The translations under genes were made by a program, and so were the position numbers. A stretch of 64,000 bases of DNA from Oceanirhabdus sp942490885 (lineage in GTDB: Bacteria; Bacillota; Clostridia; Clostridiales; Clostridiaceae), in the NCBI GenBank assembly GCA_942490885.1, contig CALNYT010000002.1, positions 5,208,001 to 5,272,000 on the forward strand, in the 5' to 3' direction. The first letter of the stretch is position 1. Each line of letters starts with the position of its first letter. The notes beneath the pieces were generated by a model, which had not been told where the DNA came from, did no database searches, and worked only from the letters and a program-made list of their open reading frames with translations. Of the stretch, positions 7,642 through 19,537 are shown piece by piece.

Positions 7642-8925
7642 ATGAGAGGTAAGAGATTTAGTAAATTATTATTGGTAGGTTTAATATCTGTAACAATGTT
7701 AAGTTCTTGTGGGAAAAACAGTGAAAATGCAAATAAAAATAACACTTCAAATAATGAAACAAATACTGAGACCAGTGCGGATGAAAAAAATAATATTACA
7801 AATAGTGAAAAAGAGGCGGAAGATAAACCTAAAAGTGAAGCTGAACTTCAGAAAGAAGCAGAAGAATTGCAGAAAGAAGAAGAAGCTCAACGTCTTGATA
7901 CTATCGAGTATATTAATAAGCTTAGAAGTGAAAAATATGATAATTTAATGAAGGAAATAAATGTAGAAAGAGATAAGACTAATTCAGATTTATATAAGGG
8001 ATTAACTGAGCAATATTTGTTTAATGAATTAGATAAAAACTATAATCAAGAACTTGCAATTATTAATAATGGGCAAAAATCTGAGTTGAATCTAATTGAA
8101 AAAAAATATAGTAATAGCAAAATGGACATAGAACAAAAGGATGAAATTGGACTTAATAAGATAAAAGATGAATATGAGGTAGCAATTAATACTATTGAAT
8201 TGAATTATAATGCGAAAAAGAAAAAGATTGAACAAGAATATGAAGTAGCAAAAAACAATATTGATAATAAGAATGATATTGAAAATAGTGATAAAGACGA
8301 AGCTGAAGATGATGATGGTTTCGATTATGACTTTGGATATGATGATGATAGTGATAGTGATGAAAAAGAAACAGAAGAACCTAGTGAATATGATCAAGAA
8401 GTAAAGCAGTTGAAACAAGAAAAAGAAGAGAAGCTATTTAAATTAGAAAAAGACAAAATAGAAGAAAAATATTTAGCACAAGAAAGTAAGAATAATAAAG
8501 AAGCAACAGCAAGTAAGAATAAAATTGCCGAAACAGTGAAATTAGATGAAAATAAAATAAAGGATATAAATAATATAGAGCAGACAAACAAATCTAAAAT
8601 AGATAAATTAAAAAGTAAATATGAAAATAAAAAACAACAAATAAGTAGTATATTGAAAGAATTTGATTCAGAAGTGGAAAAAGAGAATGAAATAAGAAAT
8701 AACAATATCTATACGTTAGTTAGTGAGATTAAAAATAATTATAATTTAAGAGTTGAACAAATGAGTAATTTTGAAAGTAAGGATAGTACATCATGGGAAC
8801 CTATATTGAATAATGAATTAAAAGAATTAAAACAAGAATATGTGGAGAATGACAAAAAGTTCAATAAAAATTCTGAATCCTTAAGGTTCGTATATAAGGC
8901 AAAAGTAGATAATATACTAAAATAG
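7642..8925 (+). CDS. Predicted lipoprotein, coiled-coil rich, unknown function
   Basis: 427 residues. A lipoprotein signal peptide with lipobox LSSC (lipidated C23) is followed by an Asn/Thr/Ser-rich linker and long Glu/Lys-rich heptad stretches predicting coiled coil. A very acidic, aromatic insert lies at about residues 215-250 (DDDGFDYDFGYDDD and Asp/Ser run). The start is supported by GAGGGG ahead of the ATG. Composition suggests an extracytoplasmic, cell-surface spacer or scaffold; the acidic loop could bind cations. No enzymatic motif is seen. It is monocistronic, with a terminator directly after it. Confidence 0.8.
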   Translation: MRGKRFSKLLLVGLISVTMLSSCGKNSENANKNNTSNNETNTETSADEKNNITNSEKEAEDKPKSEAELQKEAEELQKEEEAQRLDTIEYINKLRSEKYDNLMKEINVERDKTNSDLYKGLTEQYLFNELDKNYNQELAIINNGQKSELNLIEKKYSNSKMDIEQKDEIGLNKIKDEYEVAINTIELNYNAKKKKIEQEYEVAKNNIDNKNDIENSDKDEAEDDDGFDYDFGYDDDSDSDEKETEEPSEYDQEVKQLKQEKEEKLFKLEKDKIEEKYLAQESKNNKEATASKNKIAETVKLDENKIKDINNIEQTNKSKIDKLKSKYENKKQQISSILKEFDSEVEKENEIRNNNIYTLVSEIKNNYNLRVEQMSNFESKDSTSWEPILNNELKELKQEYVENDKKFNKNSESLRFVYKAKVDNILK

Positions 8926-8939
8926 TTAAATTATAAAAA

Positions 8940-8972
8940 AAAGTGAGGTTTTGCGCCTTACTTTATTTTTTT
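8940..8972 (+). terminator. Intrinsic terminator after lipoprotein gene
   Basis: Stem 8940-8948 with 8956-8964, one G-T pair, then T-rich run. Confidence 0.8.
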
Positions 8973-9044
8973 GAAAATTTATCTTGAAAATAATCACATT
9001 TTGTTATAAAATGTTTAATATAGAGTTTTAATATAAGATTTAAT

Positions 9045-9074
9045 TTGATTTAAAAATTAATTAAATCTTATACA
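9045..9074 (+). promoter_or_regulatory. Predicted promoter of candidate small RNA
   Basis: TTGATT (9045-9050), 18 bases, TATACA (9069-9074). This would start transcription at about 9080, exactly at the first hairpin of the candidate RNA. Confidence 0.4.
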
Positions 9075-9078
9075 ATGA

Positions 9079-9190
9079 CGATACAAGCTCTTTTAGAGTT
9101 TATATCGACGTAGGAATTTATTATTCCTATCCGCCTATAATCCATATTCCATAAACTTTTGGGTACCTATTAAATGGTATCCGTTTTTTT
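9079..9190 (+). ncRNA. Candidate standalone structured small RNA
   Basis: Three consecutive hairpins with no ORF: 9079-9091 with 9095-9107 (13 bp, one mismatch), 9111-9116 with 9124-9129 (perfect), and a terminator hairpin GGGTACC (9161-9167) with GGTATCC (9176-9182) followed by seven T. No coding gene follows before dnaX, so it is not an obvious riboswitch leader, although tRNA-Ser lies 70 bases downstream. It matches no riboswitch or ncRNA consensus I can recall. It could also be a leader/attenuator of the tRNA-SRP transcript. Confidence 0.45.
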
Positions 9191-9259
9191 CTAAGGATTT
9201 ATAACTTGCAATTATATATTATTGATAGTATAATTGTGTTTGTATTAAAAAATTGAAAT

Positions 9260-9349
9260 GGAAAGATGTCTGAGTGGTCTAAGGAGCACGCTTGGAACGC
9301 GTGTGTAGGGGAAACTCTACCGAGGGTTCGAATCCCTCTCTTTCCGCCA
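9260..9349 (+). tRNA. tRNA-Ser (anticodon GGA)
   Basis: Complete cloverleaf with long variable arm; acceptor GGAAAGA pairs with TCTTTCC, anticodon loop CTTGGAACG reads GGA, and CCA is encoded. The SRP RNA begins only about one base later. In B. subtilis a tRNA-Ser gene also lies in this neighbourhood. Confidence 0.97.
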
Positions 9350-9350
9350 A

Positions 9351-9620
9351 TGCCGTACTAGTTGGGGAGTTAGCGGTGCCCTGTAACCTGCAACCCGCTC
9401 TAGCAGGAATGAATTCCTTACCTAGGCTTGTGCTTGTATGGTCTGGCCTACATAAGTGGCGTTGACGATTGGGCCCTGTGCAACAGAGCCTTGTGAACCT
9501 CGTCAGGTCCGGAAGGAAGCAGCGATAAGCAAGTTCCTCTGTGTGACACAGGATAACCTGATCCGAGTTAACTGTGTAGGTAACGCTTATAAGTACTAGT
9601 CAAAGTAAGGTGTACGGTTT
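9351..9620 (+). ncRNA. ffs: Signal recognition particle RNA, long Firmicutes type with Alu domain
   Basis: The conserved S-domain apex GTCAGGTCCGGAAGGAAGC is present, as is the Alu-domain GGGGAGTTAGCGGTGCCCTG typical of Bacillus/Clostridium scRNA. Terminal helix GCCGTAC (9352-9358) pairs with GTACGGT (9612-9618), defining ends within a few bases. It scaffolds Ffh for co-translational membrane targeting. No separate promoter is visible, so it is probably cut from a precursor shared with tRNA-Ser. Confidence 0.96.
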
Positions 9621-9632
9621 AAATTGCTAGCT

Positions 9633-9661
9633 AACTCGACTTCTTGAGGTCGAGTTTTTTT
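9633..9661 (+). terminator. Intrinsic terminator after SRP RNA
   Basis: Stem AACTCGAC (9633-9640) with GTCGAGTT (9649-9656) and a run of T. Confidence 0.85.
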
Positions 9662-9704
9662 GTATAAATTTATATATTAAATATATAACTTAGAGGTGAG
9701 GAAA

Positions 9705-11318
9705 ATGGCGTATACCGCATTATATAGAGAATGGAGACCTAGAACATTTAGCGATGTAGTTGGTCAACAACATGTAACTGTTACGCTAAAAAACCAAATT
9801 AAAAATAACAAAACTGCGCATGCATATCTATTATGTGGAACAAGGGGAACTGGAAAGACATCTACTGCTAAAATAATAGCTAAGGCAGTAAATTGTTTAA
9901 ACTCACAAGATGGTGAGCCATGTAATGAATGTGAAATGTGTAAAAAGATAAATTCAGGTACTGCTATAGATGTTACTGAATTAGATGCTGCATCAAATAA
10001 TAGAGTTGAAAATATTAGAGAGTTAATTGATGAAGTTCAATATCCCCCACAAGAAGCTAAGTTTAAAGTTTATATAATTGATGAGGTTCATATGTTATCC
10101 ATAGGAGCAGTTAATGCATTTCTTAAGACACTTGAAGAGCCACCATCATATGTAATTTTTATTTTAGCAACAACAGATCCTCAAAAGCTTCCTATAACTA
10201 TACTTTCAAGATGTCAGAGATTTGAGTTTAAAAGAATCAAAAGTGAAATTATTTTTAAAAGCTTAAGAAAAATAGTGGATGATATAGGAATATACTCTGA
10301 TGATATGAGTTTAAAGCTTATTGCAAGAATTTGTGATGGGGCTATGAGAGATGCTCTAAGTATCCTAGATCAAGTAATATCAATGAGTGGAGAAGCTGTT
10401 GAATATGAGAAAGTGATAGATATTTTAGGGTTTGTAACTAATGATAATATGGTAAGAATAATTGATAGAGTAATTGATAAAGATATTGAGGGTGCAATAA
10501 AGGAAGTTGATAATATAATAGATAATGGAAAAGATATATATATATTTATTAAGGATTTAATAATGCACCTTAGAAATGTACTGATTAGTAAAATCAGTGA
10601 CAACCCAGAAGAAATATTGGATCTTTCAAGAGAGAATATTGAAATAATAAAGGATCAAGGAAGCAAAATCAGGGTTGAAGAAATTATGAGATATATCAAT
10701 ATTCTACAAGAGGCAGAAGAACAATGTAAATGGAGTAGACAAGGAAGGATATTTTTAGAGTTAGCATTAATTAAGTTAATAAAGATTGAGTACGATACCT
10801 CAAATGAGGTTATCTTATCAAGATTAAATAAATTAGAAGAAAAAATTAATAGTGGAGATATAAATATAACAAATGCTACAGTGAAGAAAATAAAACAGGA
10901 TGAGAATATATCAAAGGCTAATAAAAAGAATATTAAAGAAACACTTAATTATGCAGATGTTCCAGTTAATACTGACTCAAAAATAACAATTGATGATATA
11001 AAGAAGAAATGGAAGAACATTTTAGATTTATTTAAAGCAAGAAGAAAAATGGTTATATACGCAGCTTTATTTACGGGTAAACCGATAATATGTAGTAATG
11101 GTATTATAGAAATAACTTACGAAAAAGGATTTGCTTTCAATAAAGAAAGATTGGAAAAAGAACCATCCAAAAGTCAGGTAGAACAAATATTTAGTGAGGT
11201 ACTAAATGAGAGAGTAAGAATAAAATATAGTATACAAGAAGATAATGATGAAGAAGTAGATACTGAACAACATCTCATAAATACATTTGGTAAAGATGCT
11301 ATAATAATTGAAGAATAA
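9705..11318 (+). CDS. dnaX: DNA polymerase III subunit gamma/tau
   Basis: Clamp-loader ATPase that opens the sliding clamp and ties together polymerase cores. Seen: Walker A GTRGTGKT (45-52, K51), a four-Cys zinc module (C64, C73, C76, C79) and Walker B IIDEVH (D126, E127). Start chosen at ATG 9705, just after GAGGTGAGG; an in-frame GTG at 9696 lies inside that site. 537 residues, normal for clostridial DnaX with a tau-like tail. It begins the classic dnaX-ebfC-recR cluster. Confidence 0.97.
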   Translation: MAYTALYREWRPRTFSDVVGQQHVTVTLKNQIKNNKTAHAYLLCGTRGTGKTSTAKIIAKAVNCLNSQDGEPCNECEMCKKINSGTAIDVTELDAASNNRVENIRELIDEVQYPPQEAKFKVYIIDEVHMLSIGAVNAFLKTLEEPPSYVIFILATTDPQKLPITILSRCQRFEFKRIKSEIIFKSLRKIVDDIGIYSDDMSLKLIARICDGAMRDALSILDQVISMSGEAVEYEKVIDILGFVTNDNMVRIIDRVIDKDIEGAIKEVDNIIDNGKDIYIFIKDLIMHLRNVLISKISDNPEEILDLSRENIEIIKDQGSKIRVEEIMRYINILQEAEEQCKWSRQGRIFLELALIKLIKIEYDTSNEVILSRLNKLEEKINSGDINITNATVKKIKQDENISKANKKNIKETLNYADVPVNTDSKITIDDIKKKWKNILDLFKARRKMVIYAALFTGKPIICSNGIIEITYEKGFAFNKERLEKEPSKSQVEQIFSEVLNERVRIKYSIQEDNDEEVDTEQHLINTFGKDAIIIEE

Positions 11319-11417
11319 TTAAATTTATAAAATACTATTTGTCATTTTATATCCATATTATATAATAGAAGGTGGATATAAATAATGTAGAATATTAATT
11401 CAAGGAGGTATATATTT

Positions 11418-11762
11418 ATGGCTAAAGGTGGATTCCCTGGAATGGGTGGAGGCGCTAACATGAATAATTTGCTTAAACAAGCTCAAAAATTCCAGAAACA
11501 GATGGAAAAAATGCAAGAAGATATGGAAAAGAAACATTTTGAAGCATCAGTAGGTGGTGGAGCTGTTACAGCAATTGTAACAGGTAAAAGAGAACTTGTA
11601 GATATTAAAATCAAAGAAGAGGTTGTAGATCCAGATGATGTAGAAATGTTACAAGATCTTATTATAACAGCGGTAAATGAAGCTACTAAGAAAGCAGAAT
11701 TAGAAACATCAACTGAGATGAACAAATTAACAGGTGGTATGAACATGCCTGGAATGTTCTAA
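11418..11762 (+). CDS. ebfC: YbaB/EbfC family nucleoid-associated protein
   Basis: 114 residues beginning MAKGGFPGMGGG with the family's Met-rich helix and central GGGAVTAIVTGKRELVDIKI core, ending in the usual NMPGMF. It forms dimers that bind DNA and is nearly always sandwiched between dnaX and recR, as here. A perfect AAGGAGG precedes the ATG. Nineteen bases separate it from recR. Confidence 0.96.
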   Translation: MAKGGFPGMGGGANMNNLLKQAQKFQKQMEKMQEDMEKKHFEASVGGGAVTAIVTGKRELVDIKIKEEVVDPDDVEMLQDLIITAVNEATKKAELETSTEMNKLTGGMNMPGMF

Positions 11763-11781
11763 ATTTTATAGAGGTGAATAA

Positions 11782-12378
11782 ATGGAGTTTTATCCTATTG
11801 CCATAGAAAAACTTATAGAAGAGTTCGCAAAGTTACCTAGTATAGGTCAAAAAACAGCACAGAGATTAACTTTGCATGTGTTGAACCTTCCAGAAGATGA
11901 AGTAAGAGAGTTTGCTCAAGCACTGGTTAAAGCGAGAGGTACTATAAAATATTGTAGTCAGTGTGGAAACTTCACTGATTCGGATCCGTGTTCTATTTGT
12001 TCAAATCCTTCAAGAAATCAAGAAATTATATGTGTAGTGGAAAATGCAAAAGATATAATGACTATTGAGAAAGTTAAGGATTTTAATGGAGTATATCATG
12101 TGTTACATGGTACAATTTCGCCAATGGCAGGAAGAGGACCGGAGGATATTAGAATCAAAGAGTTGATTACTAGAATTAACAGTGAAATAAAAGAAGTTAT
12201 AGTTGCAACTAACCCAAATATTGAGGGGGAAGCAACTGCTATGTATATAGCTAGAATACTTAAGCCTTTAGGAGCTAAGGTTACAAGAATAGCTCATGGG
12301 ATACCAGTTGGTGGAGATCTTGAGTATGCTGATGAAGTTACATTAGCAAAAGCTTTAGAAGGAAGAAAAGAAATTTAA
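11782..12378 (+). CDS. recR: Recombination mediator protein RecR
   Basis: 198 residues, full length. Helix-hairpin-helix region (LPSIGQKTAQRL, 18-29), a four-Cys zinc finger (C58, C61, C70, C73) and a Toprim domain with VENAKDIMTIE. It acts with RecF/RecO to load RecA at gaps. Co-directional with dnaX and ebfC, probably in one transcript that can end at the hairpin that follows. Confidence 0.97.
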   Translation: MEFYPIAIEKLIEEFAKLPSIGQKTAQRLTLHVLNLPEDEVREFAQALVKARGTIKYCSQCGNFTDSDPCSICSNPSRNQEIICVVENAKDIMTIEKVKDFNGVYHVLHGTISPMAGRGPEDIRIKELITRINSEIKEVIVATNPNIEGEATAMYIARILKPLGAKVTRIAHGIPVGGDLEYADEVTLAKALEGRKEI

Positions 12379-12383
12379 GTATA

Positions 12384-12437
12384 AAACTCCTAATTTATGT
12401 CAATCATTTAGATGATATAAATTTAGGAGGTTTTTTT
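12384..12437 (+). promoter_or_regulatory. Terminator-like hairpin that contains the yaaL ribosome-binding site
   Basis: A long inverted repeat (about 12387-12402 with 12412-12428) is followed by seven T (12431-12437), the hallmark of an intrinsic terminator after recR. The 3' arm includes AGGAGG, the only ribosome-binding site for yaaL, whose ATG directly follows the T-run. Termination and yaaL translation should therefore compete for the same sequence. Confidence 0.65.
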
Positions 12438-12695
12438 ATGGCAAATTATGAATTGTTATTAGCTATGTTGAATGAGAGAGAAATGAGTAAGGAACAAAGA
12501 GATATTGTAGTAGCATTGATTGAAGCGCAGGAAGAAATGAAAGAAGCAGAAATGTATTTTAACTATCAAAATGAGGATGGATTAGTTGAGTATGCAATAT
12601 ATAAAGAATGTGCAGCTAAAGCAAAATTTAAACACTATATAAATAAGTTAAAACAAATTGAGCAAAAAAATGAGAATAGAACAGAGGTAGTTTAA
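12438..12695 (+). CDS. yaaL: YaaL family (DUF2508) small protein
   Basis: 85 residues, helical and charged, matching the DUF2508/YaaL family by composition and by its conserved position between recR and bofA. Function is unknown. Its start codon follows a U-tract and its Shine-Dalgarno is buried in the preceding hairpin, which suggests conditional expression. Confidence 0.8.
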   Translation: MANYELLLAMLNEREMSKEQRDIVVALIEAQEEMKEAEMYFNYQNEDGLVEYAIYKECAAKAKFKHYINKLKQIEQKNENRTEVV

Positions 12696-12732
12696 ATATA
12701 ATGTATTTAAAAAGATATATGGAGGAAGTACA

Positions 12733-12987
12733 ATGAAATACATACTTATATTTTTATTAATAGTTCTGATTTTCATACTAGTAAAGATAGTGACATCACC
12801 TATTAGGTTACTTGTAAAACTATTAATTAATAGTGGAATAGGGTTGGTATCACTCATATTAGTAAATTTAATAGGGCAAAACATAAATTTCGCTATTGTT
12901 ATAAATCCAATAACAGTAATAATAGTTGGAGTGTTAGGTGTGCCAGGATTGGTATTTTTAGCGATATATACTTATTATATTGGATAA
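12733..12987 (+). CDS. bofA: Pro-sigma-K processing inhibitor BofA
   Basis: 84-residue membrane protein with two hydrophobic segments (about 1-20 and 32-55) and the C-terminal motif VGVLGVPGLVFLAI characteristic of BofA. In Bacillus it restrains the SpoIVFB intramembrane protease until the forespore signals, timing sigma-K activation. Its position after yaaL and before an rRNA operon equals B. subtilis. ATG is preceded by GGAGGAAG. No clear terminator separates it from the rrn1 promoter region. Confidence 0.88.
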   Translation: MKYILIFLLIVLIFILVKIVTSPIRLLVKLLINSGIGLVSLILVNLIGQNINFAIVINPITVIIVGVLGVPGLVFLAIYTYYIG

Positions 12988-13169
12988 ACATAACCGTGTG
13001 TATCAATACTTGAAAAATAGAGAAAAACAGACTAATTAGGAGATACTAAAGAATATATTTGATATTTATTAAAGAGAATAAAATCAATCATTTTATAATA
13101 ATGATAAGATATTACTTGTCGCTGCAACAGAGCGATGATGAATCACGAAAAAACGCTTCAAAAAAAGTG

Positions 13170-13198
13170 TTGACACGAAAAATGTCTAGTGATACAAT
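13170..13198 (+). promoter_or_regulatory. rrn1 core promoter
   Basis: Consensus TTGACA (13170-13175), 17-base spacer, TACAAT (13193-13198). The same core recurs ahead of all four rRNA operons. Further upstream a conserved hairpin (TCGCT/AGCGA near 13119-13135) is shared by all four, possibly part of a transcript from an earlier promoter. The gap 12988-13377 holds no gene. Confidence 0.9.
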
Positions 13199-13228
13199 AA
13201 AGAAGTCGCTTCGGCGATAAAAGTCTGA

Positions 13229-13252
13229 TGTTCATTGAAAATTAAACAGAGT
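13229..13252 (+). promoter_or_regulatory. boxA-like antitermination site and 16S processing-stalk 5' arm
   Basis: TGTTCATTGAAAATT resembles the Bacillus rRNA boxA. The 15 bases 13238-13252 are perfectly complementary to 14943-14957 in the 16S-23S spacer, forming the long helix normally cut by RNase III around pre-16S. The same arrangement is present in rrn2, rrn3 and rrn4. Confidence 0.7.
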
Positions 13253-13377
13253 AAAGGAAATTGTATTATTTGTATAATGCAAGCCTTAAATTCCATGAGA
13301 TATAAAAGAAACACACAGGTAGAAGAAATTTAATTTCTTCAAAAGCAAGCAAGTACTAGCTTGGGAAAAAAACTTTT

Positions 13378-14890
<1,513 letters not shown>

Positions 14891-15127
14891 TAGGGAGACC
14901 GCAGAATGAAACATTTCTGCATAACGGAAAATAAGGTCCTGAACTCTGTTTAATTTTGAGTGAACGAAAGTTCCTCAATTATTTAAGACGAACATGTGTT
15001 GGTCTTAAATAACTATGTTCTTTGAAAATTGCACAAAGTAAGATTAATATAAATTTAAGCAGAAGAAAAACACTTCTGCATAGGTAAAACTAATTTATTC
15101 AATGAATAAAGCAATTTGTAATTGTAA
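14891..15127 (+). other. 16S-23S internal spacer without tRNA, rrn1 type
   Basis: 237 bases with no tRNA. It carries the 16S stalk 3' arm (14943-14957), a boxA-like TGTTCTTTGAAAATT (15016-15030), and the 23S stalk 5' arm (15025-15042), perfectly complementary to 18029-18046 after the 23S. The downstream half (15043-15127) differs from rrn2-4 but has an equivalent hairpin, and the spacer length is identical in all four operons. Confidence 0.85.
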
Positions 15128-18027
<2,900 letters not shown>

Positions 18028-18089
18028 ACTTACTTTGTGCAATTTTGAAGGAACATCCTTCTAAACAAAATACAATTTAATATTGTATA

Positions 18090-18206
18090 TCTGGTAACTA
18101 TGGCGTGAAGGTTACACACCTTCCCATTCCGAACAGGATTGTTAAGCTTCACAGCGCTGATGGTACTGCACTGGAGACGGTGTGGGAGAGTAAGACGTTG
18201 CCAGGT
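18090..18206 (+). rRNA. 5S ribosomal RNA, rrn1
   Basis: 117 nt, closed by CTGGTAAC with GTTGCCAG. This copy has the GGCGTGAAGGTT / AAGCTTCACAGC helix version, shared with rrn4 but not with rrn2 and rrn3. Confidence 0.96.
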
Positions 18207-18211
18207 AGCGT

Positions 18212-18296
18212 GCAGGTGTGGCGGAATTGGCAGACGCACTAGACTTAGGATCTAGCGCCTTCGGGTGTAAGGGTTCGACTCCCTTCACCTGCACCA
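18212..18296 (+). tRNA. tRNA-Leu (anticodon TAG)
   Basis: 85 nt with class II variable arm; anticodon stem CTAGA/TCTAG encloses CTTAGGA, reading TAG. CCA encoded. First of five tRNAs trailing rrn1. Confidence 0.97.
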
Positions 18297-18301
18297 TTTA
18301 T

Positions 18302-18377
18302 GCGGTAATAGCTCAGTTGGTAGAGCGCCACCTTGCCAAGGTGGAGGTCGCGAGTTCGAGCCTCGTTTACCGCTCCA
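18302..18377 (+). tRNA. tRNA-Gly (anticodon GCC)
   Basis: 76 nt; anticodon stem CCACC/GGTGG encloses TTGCCAA. CCA encoded. Confidence 0.97.
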
Positions 18378-18389
18378 TATACACAATAC

Positions 18390-18463
18390 GCGGGTGTAGT
18401 TCAATGGTAGAACTCCAGCCTTCCAAGCTGGTAGCGTGGGTTCGATTCCCATCACCCGCTCCA
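18390..18463 (+). tRNA. tRNA-Gly (anticodon TCC)
   Basis: 74 nt; anticodon stem CCAGC/GCTGG encloses CTTCCAA. CCA encoded. Confidence 0.97.
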
Positions 18464-18475
18464 TTTAAATAATAT

Positions 18476-18552
<77 letters not shown>

Positions 18553-18558
18553 TTGTTT

Positions 18559-18633
18559 TGGGATATCGCCAAGCGGTAAGGCAACGGACTTTGACTCCGT
18601 CATGCGCAGGTTCAAATCCTGCTATCCCAGCCA
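18559..18633 (+). tRNA. tRNA-Gln (anticodon TTG)
   Basis: 75 nt; anticodon stem ACGGA/TCCGT encloses CTTTGAC. CCA encoded. Last tRNA before the operon terminator. Confidence 0.97.
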
Positions 18634-18634
18634 G

Positions 18635-18662
18635 AAAGTACACAATAGTGTACTTTTTTTTT
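18635..18662 (+). terminator. rrn1-tRNA operon terminator
   Basis: Stem AAAGTACAC (18635-18643) with GTGTACTTT (18648-18656), then T-run. Confidence 0.9.
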
Positions 18663-18685
18663 ATATAATCATAAAATTTCAAGAC

Positions 18686-18862
18686 TGTGGATAACTTATA
18701 TTATATAATTAGGTTTTCAAACATTCTCAATTTGTTTTTAAGGCACGCTTGTGCCTTTTTATTTATTCACAGGATTAAATATGATATAATTATAAACAAT
18801 ATACTAAGAAATTGGTGATATATTTGATAAAACTGTGGATAAATATAATTGTATGTGAATAA
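18686..18862. promoter_or_regulatory. Cluster of four perfect DnaA boxes
   Basis: Four matches to the DnaA consensus TTATNCACA lie in 177 bases of intergenic DNA: 18686-18694 (minus), 18763-18771 (plus), 18834-18842 (minus) and 18854-18862 (minus). The intervening DNA is very AT-rich. By rough base-composition estimate about 0.02 matches would be expected by chance. It may be an accessory DnaA-binding cluster that titrates DnaA or regulates the next gene, or less likely part of an origin; no dnaA or dnaN gene is nearby. Confidence 0.65.
18740..18760 (+). terminator. Secondary terminator hairpin within the DnaA-box region
   Basis: AAGGCAC (18740-18746) with GTGCCTT (18751-18757) followed by T. 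It resembles the tail attached to the palindromic repeat at 7450-7500. Confidence 0.55.
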
Positions 18863-18882
18863 CTTTAAAGGGTGTAGATATA

Positions 18883-18951
18883 ATGGCTTATGAATGTATT
18901 GTAAAAGAAGATGAGGTTATATTAAGTAATGAAATAGAAGTGAGATTATAA
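18883..18951 (+). CDS. Possible 22-codon small ORF before the Nudix gene
   Basis: ATG at 18883 with AAAGGGTG upstream encodes a 22-residue acidic peptide ending 13 bases before the Nudix start. It could be a leader peptide for the downstream gene or chance. No family recognised. Confidence 0.3.
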   Translation: MAYECIVKEDEVILSNEIEVRL

Positions 18952-18964
18952 ATCGGAGGGTAAT

Positions 18965-19453
18965 ATGAAATTTGAATTCTGTCCATTTTGTGGTGAAAAA
19001 CTTATAGATAAATATAGTTGGGATGAAGGCTATATTCCATATTGCGAAGTACATGATATCATGTTTTTTGACACTCCCAAACCCTGTGTTGTTGTTGCAG
19101 TTATAAAGGGAGATGAGGTACTACTATTGAAACAGAGTTATATATTTAAAGATTCTAAAGTTCTTGTTTCTGGATATGTAGGGCAAAATGAGAAAGTAGA
19201 AGATGCTGTTTACAGAGAAGTAAGAGAAGAAGCTGGTATTGAAGTTGAGAATATCAGATATTTAGGTAGTGATTTTATTCAGAATAAGGGAATAGTTATG
19301 CTTACATATGTAGTTGATTATAAAAGTGGTGAGATTAAAAAGTCTGATGAGGTTGAAGATATTATGTGGATACCTCTAAATGAAGCTTTAAATCATATGA
19401 AAGAAGATATAATAGGAAAAAATATAATTACGAGAATATTACAACATAAATAG
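18965..19453 (+). CDS. Nudix hydrolase with N-terminal zinc-ribbon-like motif
   Basis: 162 residues. The Nudix box is complete: G70, E76, R84-E85, E88-E89, G91, matching GX5EX7REUXEEXGU, so magnesium-dependent hydrolysis of a nucleoside diphosphate derivative is expected. CPFC (C6, C9) with C27 and H30 could bind zinc, as in NudC-like NADH pyrophosphatases, though the protein is shorter. The ATG follows CGGAGGG. The substrate is not deducible. Confidence 0.88.
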   Translation: MKFEFCPFCGEKLIDKYSWDEGYIPYCEVHDIMFFDTPKPCVVVAVIKGDEVLLLKQSYIFKDSKVLVSGYVGQNEKVEDAVYREVREEAGIEVENIRYLGSDFIQNKGIVMLTYVVDYKSGEIKKSDEVEDIMWIPLNEALNHMKEDIIGKNIITRILQHK

Positions 19454-19463
19454 AAAAACAAAT

Positions 19464-19530
19464 GGAGAGTGAAATGTAGGTTTTGCTCAAGCAAAAACAT
19501 CCTACATTCTCAACTCTCAACTCATCACTC
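19464..19530. repeat. Dispersed palindromic repeat, copy 2 (short form)
   Basis: GAGAGTGAAATGTAGG pairs imperfectly with a CCTACATTCTCAACTCTC arm around an inner hairpin GTTTTTGC-type (19479-19498). It shares ATGTAGGTT and CTCAACTCTCAA with the 7332-7449 copy and, like it, sits just before a terminator. Confidence 0.6.
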
Positions 19531-19537
19531 TCAACTT

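Noticed and set aside
10900..10945. A-rich stretch in dnaX as a programmed frameshift site for a gamma subunit
   Set aside because: No A AAA AAG type heptamer with a following stem and quick stop could be established; the frame is open to the normal end.
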